From NCBI GenBank assembly GCA_035626395.1, contig DASPNR010000007.1, positions 229,012 through 293,011 on the forward strand: 64,000 bases of DNA. The letters are read 5' to 3'. Shown piece after piece: positions 51,626 through 60,065 of this stretch (within the stretch, counting starts at the first letter, position 1; each line of letters starts with the position of its first letter). Position numbers and translations under genes: made by a program. Under the pieces are notes generated by a model that worked only from the letters and a program-made list of their open reading frames with translations, searched no databases and was not told the DNA's origin. This DNA comes from Candidatus Limnocylindrales bacterium (GTDB lineage: Bacteria; Desulfobacterota; Binatia; UBA1149; CAITLU01).

Positions 51626-52702
51626 ATGGAAACCATTCTTTCCCATCGCCGTCGCAAGCTCGGGGACTTTGAAGTCGTCGATTTCGTGGACGAAGCCGAG
51701 ATCTCCGCCCTGCGAAGCCAGATTGACGTCAGCGTGCCGCTCGAGCTGCACTGGACCTGGGACTACGGCAGCCAGGTCGAGGAGCTGCGGGCCCTGTACG
51801 AGCGCGGCAAGAAGGGCCAGTGGAACGCCGAGGAAGACATCGACTGGTCGATGCCTATGCCGCGCGATCAGTGGTTCATGGCCAAGGAGGGCGGCGCGCT
51901 GCTGCCTTCGGTGCTCCACTCGGCGGGTGCATCCGACGACGTCTGTCGCGAGGCCGCCTGGGACGAGTTCTCGCACCTGATCTCGCAGCTCCTGCACGGC
52001 GAGCAGGCCGCGCTGCAGCTGTGCGGCCAGCTGGTCAACACGTGCCCGACGATGGACCAGAAATGGTACGCCGGCTCGCAGGTCATCGACGAGGTCCGCC
52101 ACGTCGAAGTCTTCGCCAAGTTCCTGCAGCGCAAGATGGGCGTGATCCATCCGATCGATCCGACGCTCAAGGTGCTGCTGGACAAGCTCCTGGCGGCGCC
52201 GACGTGGAAGACCAAGGTTCTCGGCATGCAGACGCTGTTCGAGGGCATGGCGGTGGGCATCATGGACCTGGTCAAGCGTTCGACGACCAGCCCGCTCGTC
52301 GCCGACATCATCACGCGCGTGCATCAGGACGAGGCCCGGCATGCGGCATTCGGCATCCTGTCGATGCGGCGGATCGTCAGGGAGTCGTCGACCGAAGAGA
52401 TGGCCGAGATGGAGGACTTCGCCTTCAACGTGCTGGAGACGCTCAACGCGAACCAGCAGCTCGACATGCTGCACGTGTTCGGCCCCAAGTACGGCCTGGA
52501 TCCCGACAGCACGGTGCAGATGATGCACTCCTACGACGGCTGGGGGTTCTTCAACAGCGAGCCGTTCATGCACACGGTGATCCCGAACCTGAAGCGGCTC
52601 GGCCTGATCACCGAGCGCACCGAGCACAAATACCGCGAACGCGGCATCATCCACGGCGACAAGCTCGACTTCGGACGCGACCCGCTGCCGCTGGCCAGCT
52701 GA
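51626..52702 (+). CDS. Ferritin-like carboxylate-bridged diiron protein
   Basis: The 358-residue protein has the diiron ligand pattern of the ferritin/ribonucleotide-reductase R2 superfamily: Glu126 (LHGEQAAL), Glu156 and His159 (DEVRHVEVF), Glu206 (LFEGMAV), Glu236 and His239 (QDEARHAAFG). The spacing resembles AurF/CmlI N-oxygenases and acyl-ACP-desaturase-like proteins rather than ferritin. An oxygenase or desaturase is therefore likely, but I cannot state the substrate. It sits nine bases behind a TetR gene with a self-operator. Downstream after 126 bases is a PLP enzyme gene with its own good ribosome site. Confidence 0.85.
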   Translation: METILSHRRRKLGDFEVVDFVDEAEISALRSQIDVSVPLELHWTWDYGSQVEELRALYERGKKGQWNAEEDIDWSMPMPRDQWFMAKEGGALLPSVLHSAGASDDVCREAAWDEFSHLISQLLHGEQAALQLCGQLVNTCPTMDQKWYAGSQVIDEVRHVEVFAKFLQRKMGVIHPIDPTLKVLLDKLLAAPTWKTKVLGMQTLFEGMAVGIMDLVKRSTTSPLVADIITRVHQDEARHAAFGILSMRRIVRESSTEEMAEMEDFAFNVLETLNANQQLDMLHVFGPKYGLDPDSTVQMMHSYDGWGFFNSEPFMHTVIPNLKRLGLITERTEHKYRERGIIHGDKLDFGRDPLPLAS

Positions 52703-52828
52703 CGCGCAACGGCGACGGCACCAACGCTCAGCACGACGGGCGCGCAGGACGCGCCGCCGCGCTGGCGTGCCGGCGGCGCGCAAGGCACAACACCGCTGCG
52801 GCGGCCGCCGCTGAGCGGGAGGAATCGA

Positions 52829-54262
52829 ATGTCTGGAGTTCTACAGCGCAGGGGCGTTGCCGCCGCCGAAGTCATCGCCGAGCTGGACGAGCGAGCAGCC
52901 GGCGACGCGGACTGGCGCACCGGCAAGATGCTGATGGGCCTGTACGATCCCGGGCCCGGGGCGCACGAGGTGGCGCTGGCCGCGTACACGCGCTTCCTCG
53001 CGCAGAACGCGCTGTACATCAACATGTACCCCAGCATCGCGCGCATGGAGCAGGAGGTGGTGGCATCCGTTGCCGACCTGCTGCGCAGCGATGGGGAGGT
53101 CGTCGGCAACATCACCAGCGGCGGGACCGAGAGCATCCTGATGGCGGTGAAGGCCTCGCGCGACTGGGCGCGCGCGAACCGGCCGCACATCACGCAGCCG
53201 CGGATCGTCGTGCCGATCACTGCCCATCCCGCCTTCCACAAGGCTGCGCATTACCTGGGGCTGCGCGTCGTCGTGACGCCGGTGGACACGACGGGTTTTC
53301 GCGCCGACCTGGAAGCGTTCGAGAAGGCGCTCGGCCCCGACGTCATTCTGGCCGTCGGCTCGGCGCCCAATTTCTCGCACGGCACGATCGATCCCATCGC
53401 GCGCATGGCGGCGGCGGCCCGTGAGCGCGGCGTGCTCTTCCACGTCGACGGCTGCGTCGGCGGCATCTACCTCTCGGTAATGCGTCGGATGGGCGAGAAG
53501 CTGCCCGACTTCGACTTCTCCGTCGAGGGCGTCACCTCGATCTCGGCGGACCTGCACAAGTACGGCTATTCGCCCAAGAACGCGTCGGTGGTCCTGTACC
53601 GCAACCGCGATCTGCGGCGTCATGCGATCTTCGTATGCTCGGGCACGACCGAGTATGCCGTCATCAATCCGACCGCGCAGAGCAGCCGCACCGGCGGCCC
53701 GGTCGCGGCGGCGTGGGCCATTCTCAAGCATCTGGGCGAAGAGGGCTTCCAGCAGATCGTGCGGGATTCGCAGGCCGCCACCATGCGCATGCTCGAAGGC
53801 ATCGAGGAGATCGACGGCATCCACGTGCTCGGCGACCCGGAGATGTGCATGTTCACGCTGGCATCGGATGAGGTGAACATCTTCGAGGTCGACGACGAGA
53901 TGCGCGAGCGCGGGTGGCGCCTGCTGCCCCAGTTCGCATGCGGCGGCGGGCCCGCCAACCTCCACGTCGGCATCAGCCACGGGAACGTGCCGCACACCGA
54001 GCAGTTCCTGACCGACCTTGCCGATGTCGTCGGGAATCTCCGGCGCAGCGGGTCGTCGCTGGACCGCAGCGAGCTGGCGGCGGCAGTGGCCGAGGTCAGG
54101 GACGCGCCGCTCGAGGCGATCCTCATGCGCATCGCCCCACTGGCCGGCCTGAGCGGCCCGGACCTGCCGCGGCGGATGGCCGCCCTCAACACGATGCTCG
54201 ATCTGCTTCCCGCTGCCCGCCGCGACGAGCTGCTGACGGCCTACGTGAACATGACCACCTGA
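52829..54262 (+). CDS. Sphingosine-1-phosphate-lyase-like PLP enzyme
   Basis: The 477-residue group II PLP decarboxylase-fold protein has GNITSGGTESILMAVKASRDWA near residue 94-113, the aspartate in FHVDGCVGG, and Schiff-base Lys244 in SADLHKYGYSPKNASVVLYRN. The last motif and overall layout are closer to sphingosine-1-phosphate lyase than to glutamate decarboxylase. Bacterial relatives cleave phosphorylated long-chain bases or decarboxylate amino acids. GGGAGGAA precedes ATG 52829. The mauB gene follows after 88 bases in the same direction. Whether it works with the diiron protein or with the amine dehydrogenase is unknown. Confidence 0.85.
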   Translation: MSGVLQRRGVAAAEVIAELDERAAGDADWRTGKMLMGLYDPGPGAHEVALAAYTRFLAQNALYINMYPSIARMEQEVVASVADLLRSDGEVVGNITSGGTESILMAVKASRDWARANRPHITQPRIVVPITAHPAFHKAAHYLGLRVVVTPVDTTGFRADLEAFEKALGPDVILAVGSAPNFSHGTIDPIARMAAAARERGVLFHVDGCVGGIYLSVMRRMGEKLPDFDFSVEGVTSISADLHKYGYSPKNASVVLYRNRDLRRHAIFVCSGTTEYAVINPTAQSSRTGGPVAAAWAILKHLGEEGFQQIVRDSQAATMRMLEGIEEIDGIHVLGDPEMCMFTLASDEVNIFEVDDEMRERGWRLLPQFACGGGPANLHVGISHGNVPHTEQFLTDLADVVGNLRRSGSSLDRSELAAAVAEVRDAPLEAILMRIAPLAGLSGPDLPRRMAALNTMLDLLPAARRDELLTAYVNMTT

Positions 54263-54350
54263 GCTGGCACGACCGCGCCCGCAGCCGCGGCAATGGCCTG
54301 CGCCGGTGCGTGCGTGTTATAGCCTTCCAACCGTCCGCGACGAGGCGCTC

Positions 54351-55616
54351 ATGCGACCGATGCGACATCTCCTCCGCGCAACGACACCGGCGGCTCTGAC
54401 GGCCGCTGCGCTCGTCTTCTCCGTCGCCGCCGCCCGGGCCGAACTGCGAGGCGAGGAAGTCGGCATGGTGCGCCAGCTGCCTGCCACGCCGGCCCCGCAC
54501 TGGTTCTGGATCAGCGACATCCTCCTGCATCGCACGGCACTCTTCGACGGCGACAGCGGACAGCTCCTCGGCACCATCAGCTCGGGCACGGCCGGCATCG
54601 GCTTCGTCATCTTTCCGCTGTTCGGCCACCGGCGCGGCGAGATCTATCTCGCCGAGACGTACTGGTCGCGGGGCGTGCGCGGCGACCGCACCGACGTCGT
54701 GACCGTCTACGACGCGCGCACGCTGCTGCCGAAGGCGGAGATACCGATCCCGCCCAAGCGCGGAGAGTACTTTCCCGGCAACGCCTCCAACGCCCTCAGC
54801 GACGACGAGCGCTTCATGGCCGTGCTCAACATCACGCCGGCAACCTCCGTCAGCATCGTCGACCTGGAGCAGCGCAAGCACACGGTGGAGATCGATACGC
54901 CCGGCTGCAGCCTGCTGTTCTCGGCCGGCCCGCGGCGCTTCTTCCTGCTGTGCGCCGACGGCGGCGCGATGGTGATCCACCTCGACGAGCAGGGCGGCGA
55001 GGCGGGCATCGAGCGCACCGAGCGCGTCTTCGATGCGCAGAAGGATCCGCTGACGGAGAAGGCCGTGCGCCGCGGCAACGAATGGATCTTCGTCTCCTAC
55101 GACGGCGTCATCCACACCGTCAACGTCGGCGGCGGCAAGCTCCAGTTCGGCAATCCGTGGCCGCTGCTCGGCGACGCCGACCGCGAGGAGTCCTGGCGGA
55201 TCGGCGGCCTGCAGCATCTGGCCGTGCACGGTGCCTCGGGCCGTCTGTTCGCGCTCATGCACCAGGGCCCGCGCGACACCCATAAGGACCCCGGCACCGA
55301 GGTCTGGGTCTACGACATGGCCACGCAGCGGCGCACGGCGCGCCTGGAGCTGCCGAGCCCGCTGGTCACCTTCGTGGCCGAGCAGTCCAAGCTCGGCCAC
55401 GAGAGCACGATCGACCGTTTCACACGCTGGCTGCTCGGCGCCGCCTTGCCGAACCCCGGCATCGAGCGGATCCTGGTGACGCAGGACGAGGACCCTGTCC
55501 TCATCGTCTCCAGCGGCTATCCACCCACCATCAGCGTGCTCGATGCCGATACCGGCGAGCTGCGGCGCGAGATCTCCGAGCCGGGCATCGGCTTCAGCCT
55601 GCTGTTCGCTCCGTGA
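54351..55616 (+). CDS. mauB: Amine (methylamine) dehydrogenase heavy chain
   Basis: The 421-residue protein has a signal peptide (to about AAARAEL) and a seven-bladed beta-propeller of the methylamine/aromatic amine dehydrogenase large-subunit family. Identifying stretches are YWSRGVRGDRTDVVTVYDARTLLPKAEIPIP, VVTV/VGVVDL-type blades and GLQHLAVHGASGRLFALMHQGPRDTHKDPGTEVWVYD. It forms the periplasmic alpha2beta2 enzyme with MauA. It leads mauB-mauE-mauD-mauA-cytochrome c; mauE starts seven bases after its stop. An aromatic amine dehydrogenase (aau) function cannot be excluded from sequence. ATG 54351 is preferred; 54360 is an alternative. Confidence 0.88.
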   Translation: MRPMRHLLRATTPAALTAAALVFSVAAARAELRGEEVGMVRQLPATPAPHWFWISDILLHRTALFDGDSGQLLGTISSGTAGIGFVIFPLFGHRRGEIYLAETYWSRGVRGDRTDVVTVYDARTLLPKAEIPIPPKRGEYFPGNASNALSDDERFMAVLNITPATSVSIVDLEQRKHTVEIDTPGCSLLFSAGPRRFFLLCADGGAMVIHLDEQGGEAGIERTERVFDAQKDPLTEKAVRRGNEWIFVSYDGVIHTVNVGGGKLQFGNPWPLLGDADREESWRIGGLQHLAVHGASGRLFALMHQGPRDTHKDPGTEVWVYDMATQRRTARLELPSPLVTFVAEQSKLGHESTIDRFTRWLLGAALPNPGIERILVTQDEDPVLIVSSGYPPTISVLDADTGELRREISEPGIGFSLLFAP

Positions 55617-55623
55617 AGCGGTG

Positions 55624-56157
55624 ATGGACGTCGCGATTGTCATTGCGCTGCGTCTTGCGCTGGCGGTGCTGCTGGCGGCCGCCGCGTTGCACAAGCTGCG
55701 CGACGTGGCGCGCTTTCGCCTGACGCTGCAGTCCTACGACGTGCTGCCGGCACCCTTCCTGAACGTTGCCGCCTGGCTGCTCCTTGCCGCCGAGGCCGCT
55801 GCTGCCGCGTGGCTGATGTCCGGCCTCGCCGCCGGCGCCGCAGGAGCCGCCGTTGCCGCCTTGATGCTCACGTACGCCGTCGCCATCGCGATCAACCTCC
55901 GGCGCGGCCGAACCGACATCGACTGCGGGTGCGCCGGCCCGGCTGCGCGCATTCCGCTCAGCGCGGCGCTCGTCGTGCGGAACATCCTGGTTGCCGCCGG
56001 CGCGCTGCTGCTTGCGCTGCCCGTAGCAGCGCGGCCGCTTCACTGGATCGATGCGCTGACGGTGAGCGGCGCCCTGGCAGCGCTGTGCGCCTGCTGGCTC
56101 GCCAGCGAGCGCATGCTCGCGCTGGCGCCGGCGCTCTCGCGCCTGAGGCACGCATGA
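55624..56157 (+). CDS. mauE: Methylamine utilisation protein MauE
   Basis: The 177-residue MauE has four to five transmembrane helices and a DIDCGCAGPA motif in a cytoplasm/periplasm loop near residue 100, both typical of MauE (also DoxX-like folds). In Paracoccus MauE and MauD are needed to make the MauA light chain, probably by disulfide formation in the periplasm. Its stop overlaps the mauD start as ATGA. The gene order B-E-D-A is the same as in methylotroph mau operons. Confidence 0.88.
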   Translation: MDVAIVIALRLALAVLLAAAALHKLRDVARFRLTLQSYDVLPAPFLNVAAWLLLAAEAAAAAWLMSGLAAGAAGAAVAALMLTYAVAIAINLRRGRTDIDCGCAGPAARIPLSAALVVRNILVAAGALLLALPVAARPLHWIDALTVSGALAALCACWLASERMLALAPALSRLRHA

Positions 56158-56768
56158 CCTCGGCGCTCGTCGCATCGGTCGTCGTCCTGTGGGTCGCCGT
56201 GCTGGTGCTGGCTGCGGTGGTGTTCGCGCTGGCGCGGCAGATCGGAGTCCTCTACGAGCGCGTCGCGCCGGCAGGCGCCCTGGTCATCGGCAAGGGCCCG
56301 GTGGTGGGCGAGGAGTCGCCGGTCGTGCGAGTGCTGCGCCTGGACGGCGCCACCGAGATGCTCGGCGGCGCCAGCCCCGACGGACGCAGCACGCTGGTGT
56401 TCTTCCTTTCGCCGACGTGTCCCGTGTGCAAGGCGCTGCTGCCGTCGCTGCGGTCGATCGCGCGCGCGGAGTCTTCCTGGCTGCGCGTGGTGCTGGCCAG
56501 CGACGGCCCGCGTGACGAGCACGCCTCGTTCGTGGCGCGCGAGAGGCTCGGCGACTTTCCCTACGTCCTCTCGGCGCAGCTCGGCCTGACGCATCAGGTG
56601 TCGAAGCTGCCGTACGCCATCCTTCTCGACGGCGCCGGCGTGCTGCGCGCGCGCGGCCTCGTCAACACGCGCGAGCATCTGGAGAGCCTGTTCGAGGCGA
56701 GCGAGCAGGGCGTGGCGACGATTCAGGAGCTGCTGCGGCGCGAGCGAGAAACGGTTAAGGTGGCATGA
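56154..56768 (+). CDS. mauD: Methylamine dehydrogenase maturation protein MauD
   Basis: The 204-residue MauD has an N-terminal membrane anchor (about 7-28) and a periplasmic thioredoxin-like domain with the active site CPVC (89-92) in LSPTCPVCKALLPSL. It acts in disulfide formation or isomerisation for MauA, which has many disulfides. Start ATG 56154 overlaps the mauE stop by four bases, and mauA begins two bases after its stop. Context and motif make the call secure. Confidence 0.9.
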   Translation: MTSALVASVVVLWVAVLVLAAVVFALARQIGVLYERVAPAGALVIGKGPVVGEESPVVRVLRLDGATEMLGGASPDGRSTLVFFLSPTCPVCKALLPSLRSIARAESSWLRVVLASDGPRDEHASFVARERLGDFPYVLSAQLGLTHQVSKLPYAILLDGAGVLRARGLVNTREHLESLFEASEQGVATIQELLRRERETVKVA

Positions 56769-56769
56769 C

Positions 56770-57324
56770 ATGAGCACGGACCGACGCTGGATCGATTCAC
56801 TGGTCGAGGGCGCCTCGCGACAGCTGGCCAGGCGCACGTCGCGACGCAGCTTTCTGGCCCGCCTGGGCGGCGTGCTCGTGGGCGGCGCTGCGTTCCCGCT
56901 GCTGCCGGTCGAGCGTGCGGCCGCCGAAGAGCCGCGCGCGCCCGCGCCCGACGAGAGCAGGCTCGAGGGGGAGGTCGGCGATCCTTCGAACTGCGACTAC
57001 TGGCGCTACTGCGGAATCCACGGCTACCTGTGCCAGTGCTGCGGCGGCTCGCCCAATACGTGCCCGCCGGGAACGGAGATGTCGCCGGTGACCTGGATCG
57101 GCACCTGCCGCAATCCGGGCGACGGAAAGGAATACGTCATCTCCTACAACGACTGCTGCGGCGCATCGCTGTGCGGACGCTGCCTGTGCACCCACACCGA
57201 CGGCGAGCAGCCTGTCTATCAGACGTTTCGCAACAACGACCTTCTTTGGTGCTTCGACACCAAGAGCCGCGCGGTGCACTGCAGCGTGGCCGTGGTGGCC
57301 GGCCTTGCGACCAAACCGAGCTGA
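56770..57324 (+). CDS. mauA: Amine dehydrogenase light chain (TTQ subunit)
   Basis: The 184-residue precursor has a twin-arginine-type leader (RTSRRSFLARLGG) and a Cys-rich mature domain with 14 Cys after residue 74. The tryptophan tryptophylquinone precursors align with Trp109 (SPVTWIGTC) and Trp160 (NDLLWCFD), both conserved in Paracoccus MauA, and GYLCQCCGGSPNTCPPG is the characteristic Cys motif. With MauB it oxidises a primary amine to aldehyde and ammonia. TTQ formation in known systems needs the diheme enzyme MauG, for which I see no gene in this window. An aromatic amine dehydrogenase light chain is an alternative. Confidence 0.93.
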   Translation: MSTDRRWIDSLVEGASRQLARRTSRRSFLARLGGVLVGGAAFPLLPVERAAAEEPRAPAPDESRLEGEVGDPSNCDYWRYCGIHGYLCQCCGGSPNTCPPGTEMSPVTWIGTCRNPGDGKEYVISYNDCCGASLCGRCLCTHTDGEQPVYQTFRNNDLLWCFDTKSRAVHCSVAVVAGLATKPS

Positions 57325-57343
57325 GAGCGCGCTCGACGCCGCC

Positions 57344-58009
57344 ATGGGGGCGCCGGTGAACAGCCGCGCCGCCCCCTGCACGGCAAGCCTGGGCGGCGTC
57401 CGTCCGGCCAGCCAGGCCGCCGCGGCCTGCACGGCGGGCCTGCGCGGCGTCCGTCCGGCCGGCCAGGCCGCCGCGGCCTGCACGGCGGGCCTGCGCAGCG
57501 TCCGGCCGTCGGTGCGCGCCGCGGCGGCGTGCGTGCTGGCGGCGGCCGCGCTGGCCGTGTCGGAGGCGGCTCCGGCGCACGCGCAGCGTGTGACGCTGGC
57601 GCCTGCGTCGGTGCGCGACGTGTGGGCGCAGCCGAGCGACATCGGCCTGGGCACCGCCGGCGATGCCGAGCTCGACTACGTTCTCCACTGCCAGGGCTGC
57701 CATCGCGCCGACGGCGGCGGCACGCCCGGGGCCGTCCCGCAGCTTGCCGACCACGTCGCGGTGTTTCTGCGATCGGCGGCGGGGCGCGAGTACCTCGCGC
57801 GCGTGCCCGGCGTGGCCATGTCCACGCTGGATGATGCGGCGCTGGCGGCGTTGCTGAACTGGCTCGTGGTGCGCTTCGATCCGCGTGGCGTTCCCGCCGG
57901 CTTCGTTCCGTACACCGCCGCCGAGGTGGCGCGGCTGCGGCAAAGCCCGCTCGTGCGCGTCACCGAAACACGTGCCGCGCTGCTTCGCGACGATCGACCG
58001 AATCCGTAG
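57344..58009 (+). CDS. Cytochrome c, probable amine dehydrogenase electron acceptor
   Basis: The product (221 residues from ATG 57344) has one heme c motif CQGCH in LHCQGCHRADGGGTPG and a candidate Met ligand in GVAMSTL. The reading frame begins with a 51-bp tandem repeat encoding CTAGLRGVRPAGQAAAA-type units. After those a normal signal peptide appears (VRAAAACVLAAAALAVSEAAPAHAQ). The repeat may be an untranslated or poorly translated leader and the true start a later GTG, so the N-terminus is uncertain. It is 20 bases downstream of mauA, in the place where amicyanin (mauC) stands in Paracoccus, and probably takes electrons from the amine dehydrogenase. Confidence 0.78.
   Translation: MGAPVNSRAAPCTASLGGVRPASQAAAACTAGLRGVRPAGQAAAACTAGLRSVRPSVRAAAACVLAAAALAVSEAAPAHAQRVTLAPASVRDVWAQPSDIGLGTAGDAELDYVLHCQGCHRADGGGTPGAVPQLADHVAVFLRSAAGREYLARVPGVAMSTLDDAALAALLNWLVVRFDPRGVPAGFVPYTAAEVARLRQSPLVRVTETRAALLRDDRPNP
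57376..57528 (+). repeat. 51-bp tandem repeat, about three copies
   Basis: Three units of 51 bases start at 57376, 57427 and 57478. Unit 1 to unit 2 and unit 2 to the start of unit 3 are nearly identical, and the third unit diverges toward its end. The period is a multiple of three, so it stays in frame with the cytochrome gene and encodes the 17-residue unit CTAGLRGVRPAGQAAAA and variants. Copy number variation would be tolerated in frame. Confidence 0.8.
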
Positions 58010-58029
58010 TCAGGCTGCCGCGCGCCGGC

Positions 58030-59112
58030 TCAGTCCATCATCGAGGTGCGGATTTCCTTGCCGGCAAGCGGCAGCTCGACCACGAGGCCGTCGCGCGCCA
58101 GCTCGACGCCTTCGCTGCGAGCGTCGGCCACGCCGCGCAGGAAGATCGTCTCGGGCACGCCGTGCGGCGGCGGCGGCGTCAGGTGATAGAGCACCAGCAG
58201 ACGCACGGCGGCGTCATTGGCGACGTGCGCCGCCTCCACCGGGCTGGTGTGGTAGTCGGGAATGTCGCCGAAGACCTTGGCAAGCCGCGGCGCGCCCAGA
58301 TCGGCCGAGGCCTGCCGCAGGATGTCGACCATGAAGTTGGCCTGCGCTTCGTGCGCGAGAACGTCCGCCTCGCGCGCCACGTCGATGAGATTGTCGTTGC
58401 GGATGGTGTCGCCGCTGACGACGAGCGAGCGGCCCCGGTAGTCGAAGCGATAGCCGACGGCAGGCCGGATGGGCTCGTGGGCGACGTTGAACGCCGTGAC
58501 GCGAAGATCGCCGTCCTCCAGCACCACGCTGCGCCAGCGCGGGTCGTCGCCGGCCTGGAAACGCACCTCCTGCATCCGCCCGCGCGCCGGCGGCATGAAG
58601 TCGGCGCCGTGATGTGCGGCGCGGTAGCCGATGTCGAGCGCGTAGGCTTCGTTGAAGCCGGCGACTACGCGCTCGACGCCCTGCGGCCCGATGATGCGGA
58701 GAGGGTCGGCGCGGCCCGCCACCCACGTCTGCAGGTTCACCTCGCCCAGCTCGCCGATGTGGTCCGAGTGAAAGTGCGTCAGGAACACGCCGCCGACGCG
58801 CTCGCCGGGGATGCGCCACATCGCCATGTTCTCCCAGGAGCCGGGGCCGGCATCGACGAGATAGAAGCGGCCGCCGGCGATGACGGCGATGCACGGACCG
58901 CCGCGTTCGCGGCTGGGAAGCGGCGAGGCGCTGCCGCACACGATCATGCGCAACGCATCGTCGGCGAAGAGATGTTCCACCGGCCGTGCGATCTGCGCGC
59001 GCGCCATGCGCTCGATGAGCCGGTCCTGCATGGCCGGCGAGCGCAACGCCACGACCACCATCACTGCGAGACAGACCAGCACGGCGGCAAGCACGAGAAG
59101 CGCCCGTTTCAT
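58030..59112 (-). CDS. Metallo-beta-lactamase-fold hydrolase
   Basis: The 360-residue protein has an N-terminal hydrophobic anchor (about 4-22) and an MBL core with the metal motif THFHSDHIGELGE, additional His in VAHEP and the Asp in VSGDTIRND, and AHEAQANFM. This is the RNase Z/arylsulfatase-like group, exported or anchored in the membrane facing the periplasm. Substrate is undefined. It converges with the mau cytochrome gene (20-base gap) and shares direction with the SDR downstream of 59152; the gap of 39 bases suggests one transcript from the SDR start. Confidence 0.88.
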   Translation of the reverse strand: MKRALLVLAAVLVCLAVMVVVALRSPAMQDRLIERMARAQIARPVEHLFADDALRMIVCGSASPLPSRERGGPCIAVIAGGRFYLVDAGPGSWENMAMWRIPGERVGGVFLTHFHSDHIGELGEVNLQTWVAGRADPLRIIGPQGVERVVAGFNEAYALDIGYRAAHHGADFMPPARGRMQEVRFQAGDDPRWRSVVLEDGDLRVTAFNVAHEPIRPAVGYRFDYRGRSLVVSGDTIRNDNLIDVAREADVLAHEAQANFMVDILRQASADLGAPRLAKVFGDIPDYHTSPVEAAHVANDAAVRLLVLYHLTPPPPHGVPETIFLRGVADARSEGVELARDGLVVELPLAGKEIRTSMMD

Positions 59113-59151
59113 GATGATTCCCCTCTCGACCGGCCCGGCTCGCGCGACCGC

Positions 59152-59958
59152 TCACCAGGCCACGTAACCACCATCGACCGGAACCGTCGCACCGGTGACG
59201 TACGTCGTTGCCGGTGCAGCCAGGAAGATGCACGCCGTTCGCAGCTCGCCCGTGCGGCCGATGCGGCCCATCGGATTGGCCGAGGCCATGCGTTCCTCGA
59301 TGCCGCCGCGCTCCAGGCTCTCGTGCGTCATCTCGCTCGGAAACCACGCCGGCGCGATCGCATTGACGGTGATGCCGTCCTTCGCCCACTCGACCGCCAG
59401 CTGCCGCGTCAGGTTCTCGGCGCCGCCCTTGCTCGCCGCGTAGCTCGCCACGCGAAACAGCGAGCTGCCCAGCCGCGCGAAGATCGAGGTGATGTTGATG
59501 ATGCGCCCGCCGCTGCCTGCTCGCCGCATCTGCTCGGCGGCCAGCAGGCTGCACTGGAACAGCGCGCTCAGATTGAGCGCCAGCGTGCGGTCCCAATCCT
59601 GCGGCCACTGCTTCTCGGCTTTTCCGGTCGGGGCGACTCCGGCATTGTTGACGAGCGCCCAGATCGGCCCGAGATCGTCGGCAACGCGGGCGAACGCCAC
59701 CGGCACGGCATCGCGGTCGGTGAGATCGGCGTCGACCGCGATCGCCCTGTTGCCGTACCGGCGCGAAAGCTCTGCGGCGACCGCCGCCAGCCGCTCGCCT
59801 CGGCGGGCGAGCAAGGCGACATCGGCGCCTGCACAAGCCAGGGCGTCTGCCAGCTCGAGGCCGAGCCCGGCCGATGCGCCGGTGACCACGGCCACGCGGC
59901 CTTCCAAAGAGAAAAGGGCATCGAGCGATGACGGTGGAACAGGGATGGCATCGGCCAC
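59152..59958 (-). CDS. Short-chain dehydrogenase/reductase
   Basis: The SDR fold is clear: TGASAGLGLE (cofactor loop), NNAGVAP, the catalytic Ser in NITSIFARLGSS, and Tyr/Lys in ASYAASKGGAENL. The C-terminus VTGATVPVDGGYVAW is typical. The frame continues upstream to 60045, but a GTG at 59958 (VADAIPVPPSSLD) gives normal spacing before LEGRVAVVTGAS and avoids overlap with the divergent hydrolase, so I use 59958 (268 residues). Substrate is unknown. It reads into the metallo-beta-lactamase gene. Confidence 0.88.
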   Translation of the reverse strand: MADAIPVPPSSLDALFSLEGRVAVVTGASAGLGLELADALACAGADVALLARRGERLAAVAAELSRRYGNRAIAVDADLTDRDAVPVAFARVADDLGPIWALVNNAGVAPTGKAEKQWPQDWDRTLALNLSALFQCSLLAAEQMRRAGSGGRIINITSIFARLGSSLFRVASYAASKGGAENLTRQLAVEWAKDGITVNAIAPAWFPSEMTHESLERGGIEERMASANPMGRIGRTGELRTACIFLAAPATTYVTGATVPVDGGYVAW

Positions 59959-60065
59959 GGCGAGGCAACCTACCCGAGCGCGCGACGGGCCGCGAATGGC
60001 AGGGATGTCCCGGCAACTTGCACCTCCGGCAGGCGGCTGCGACAACGAAAGCCTCGCAGGCCTTC

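Noticed and set aside
52760..52800. GC-rich inverted repeat before the PLP enzyme gene
   Set aside because: Stem bases are only G and C with no following T-run, so it does not qualify as a terminator and is likely by chance.
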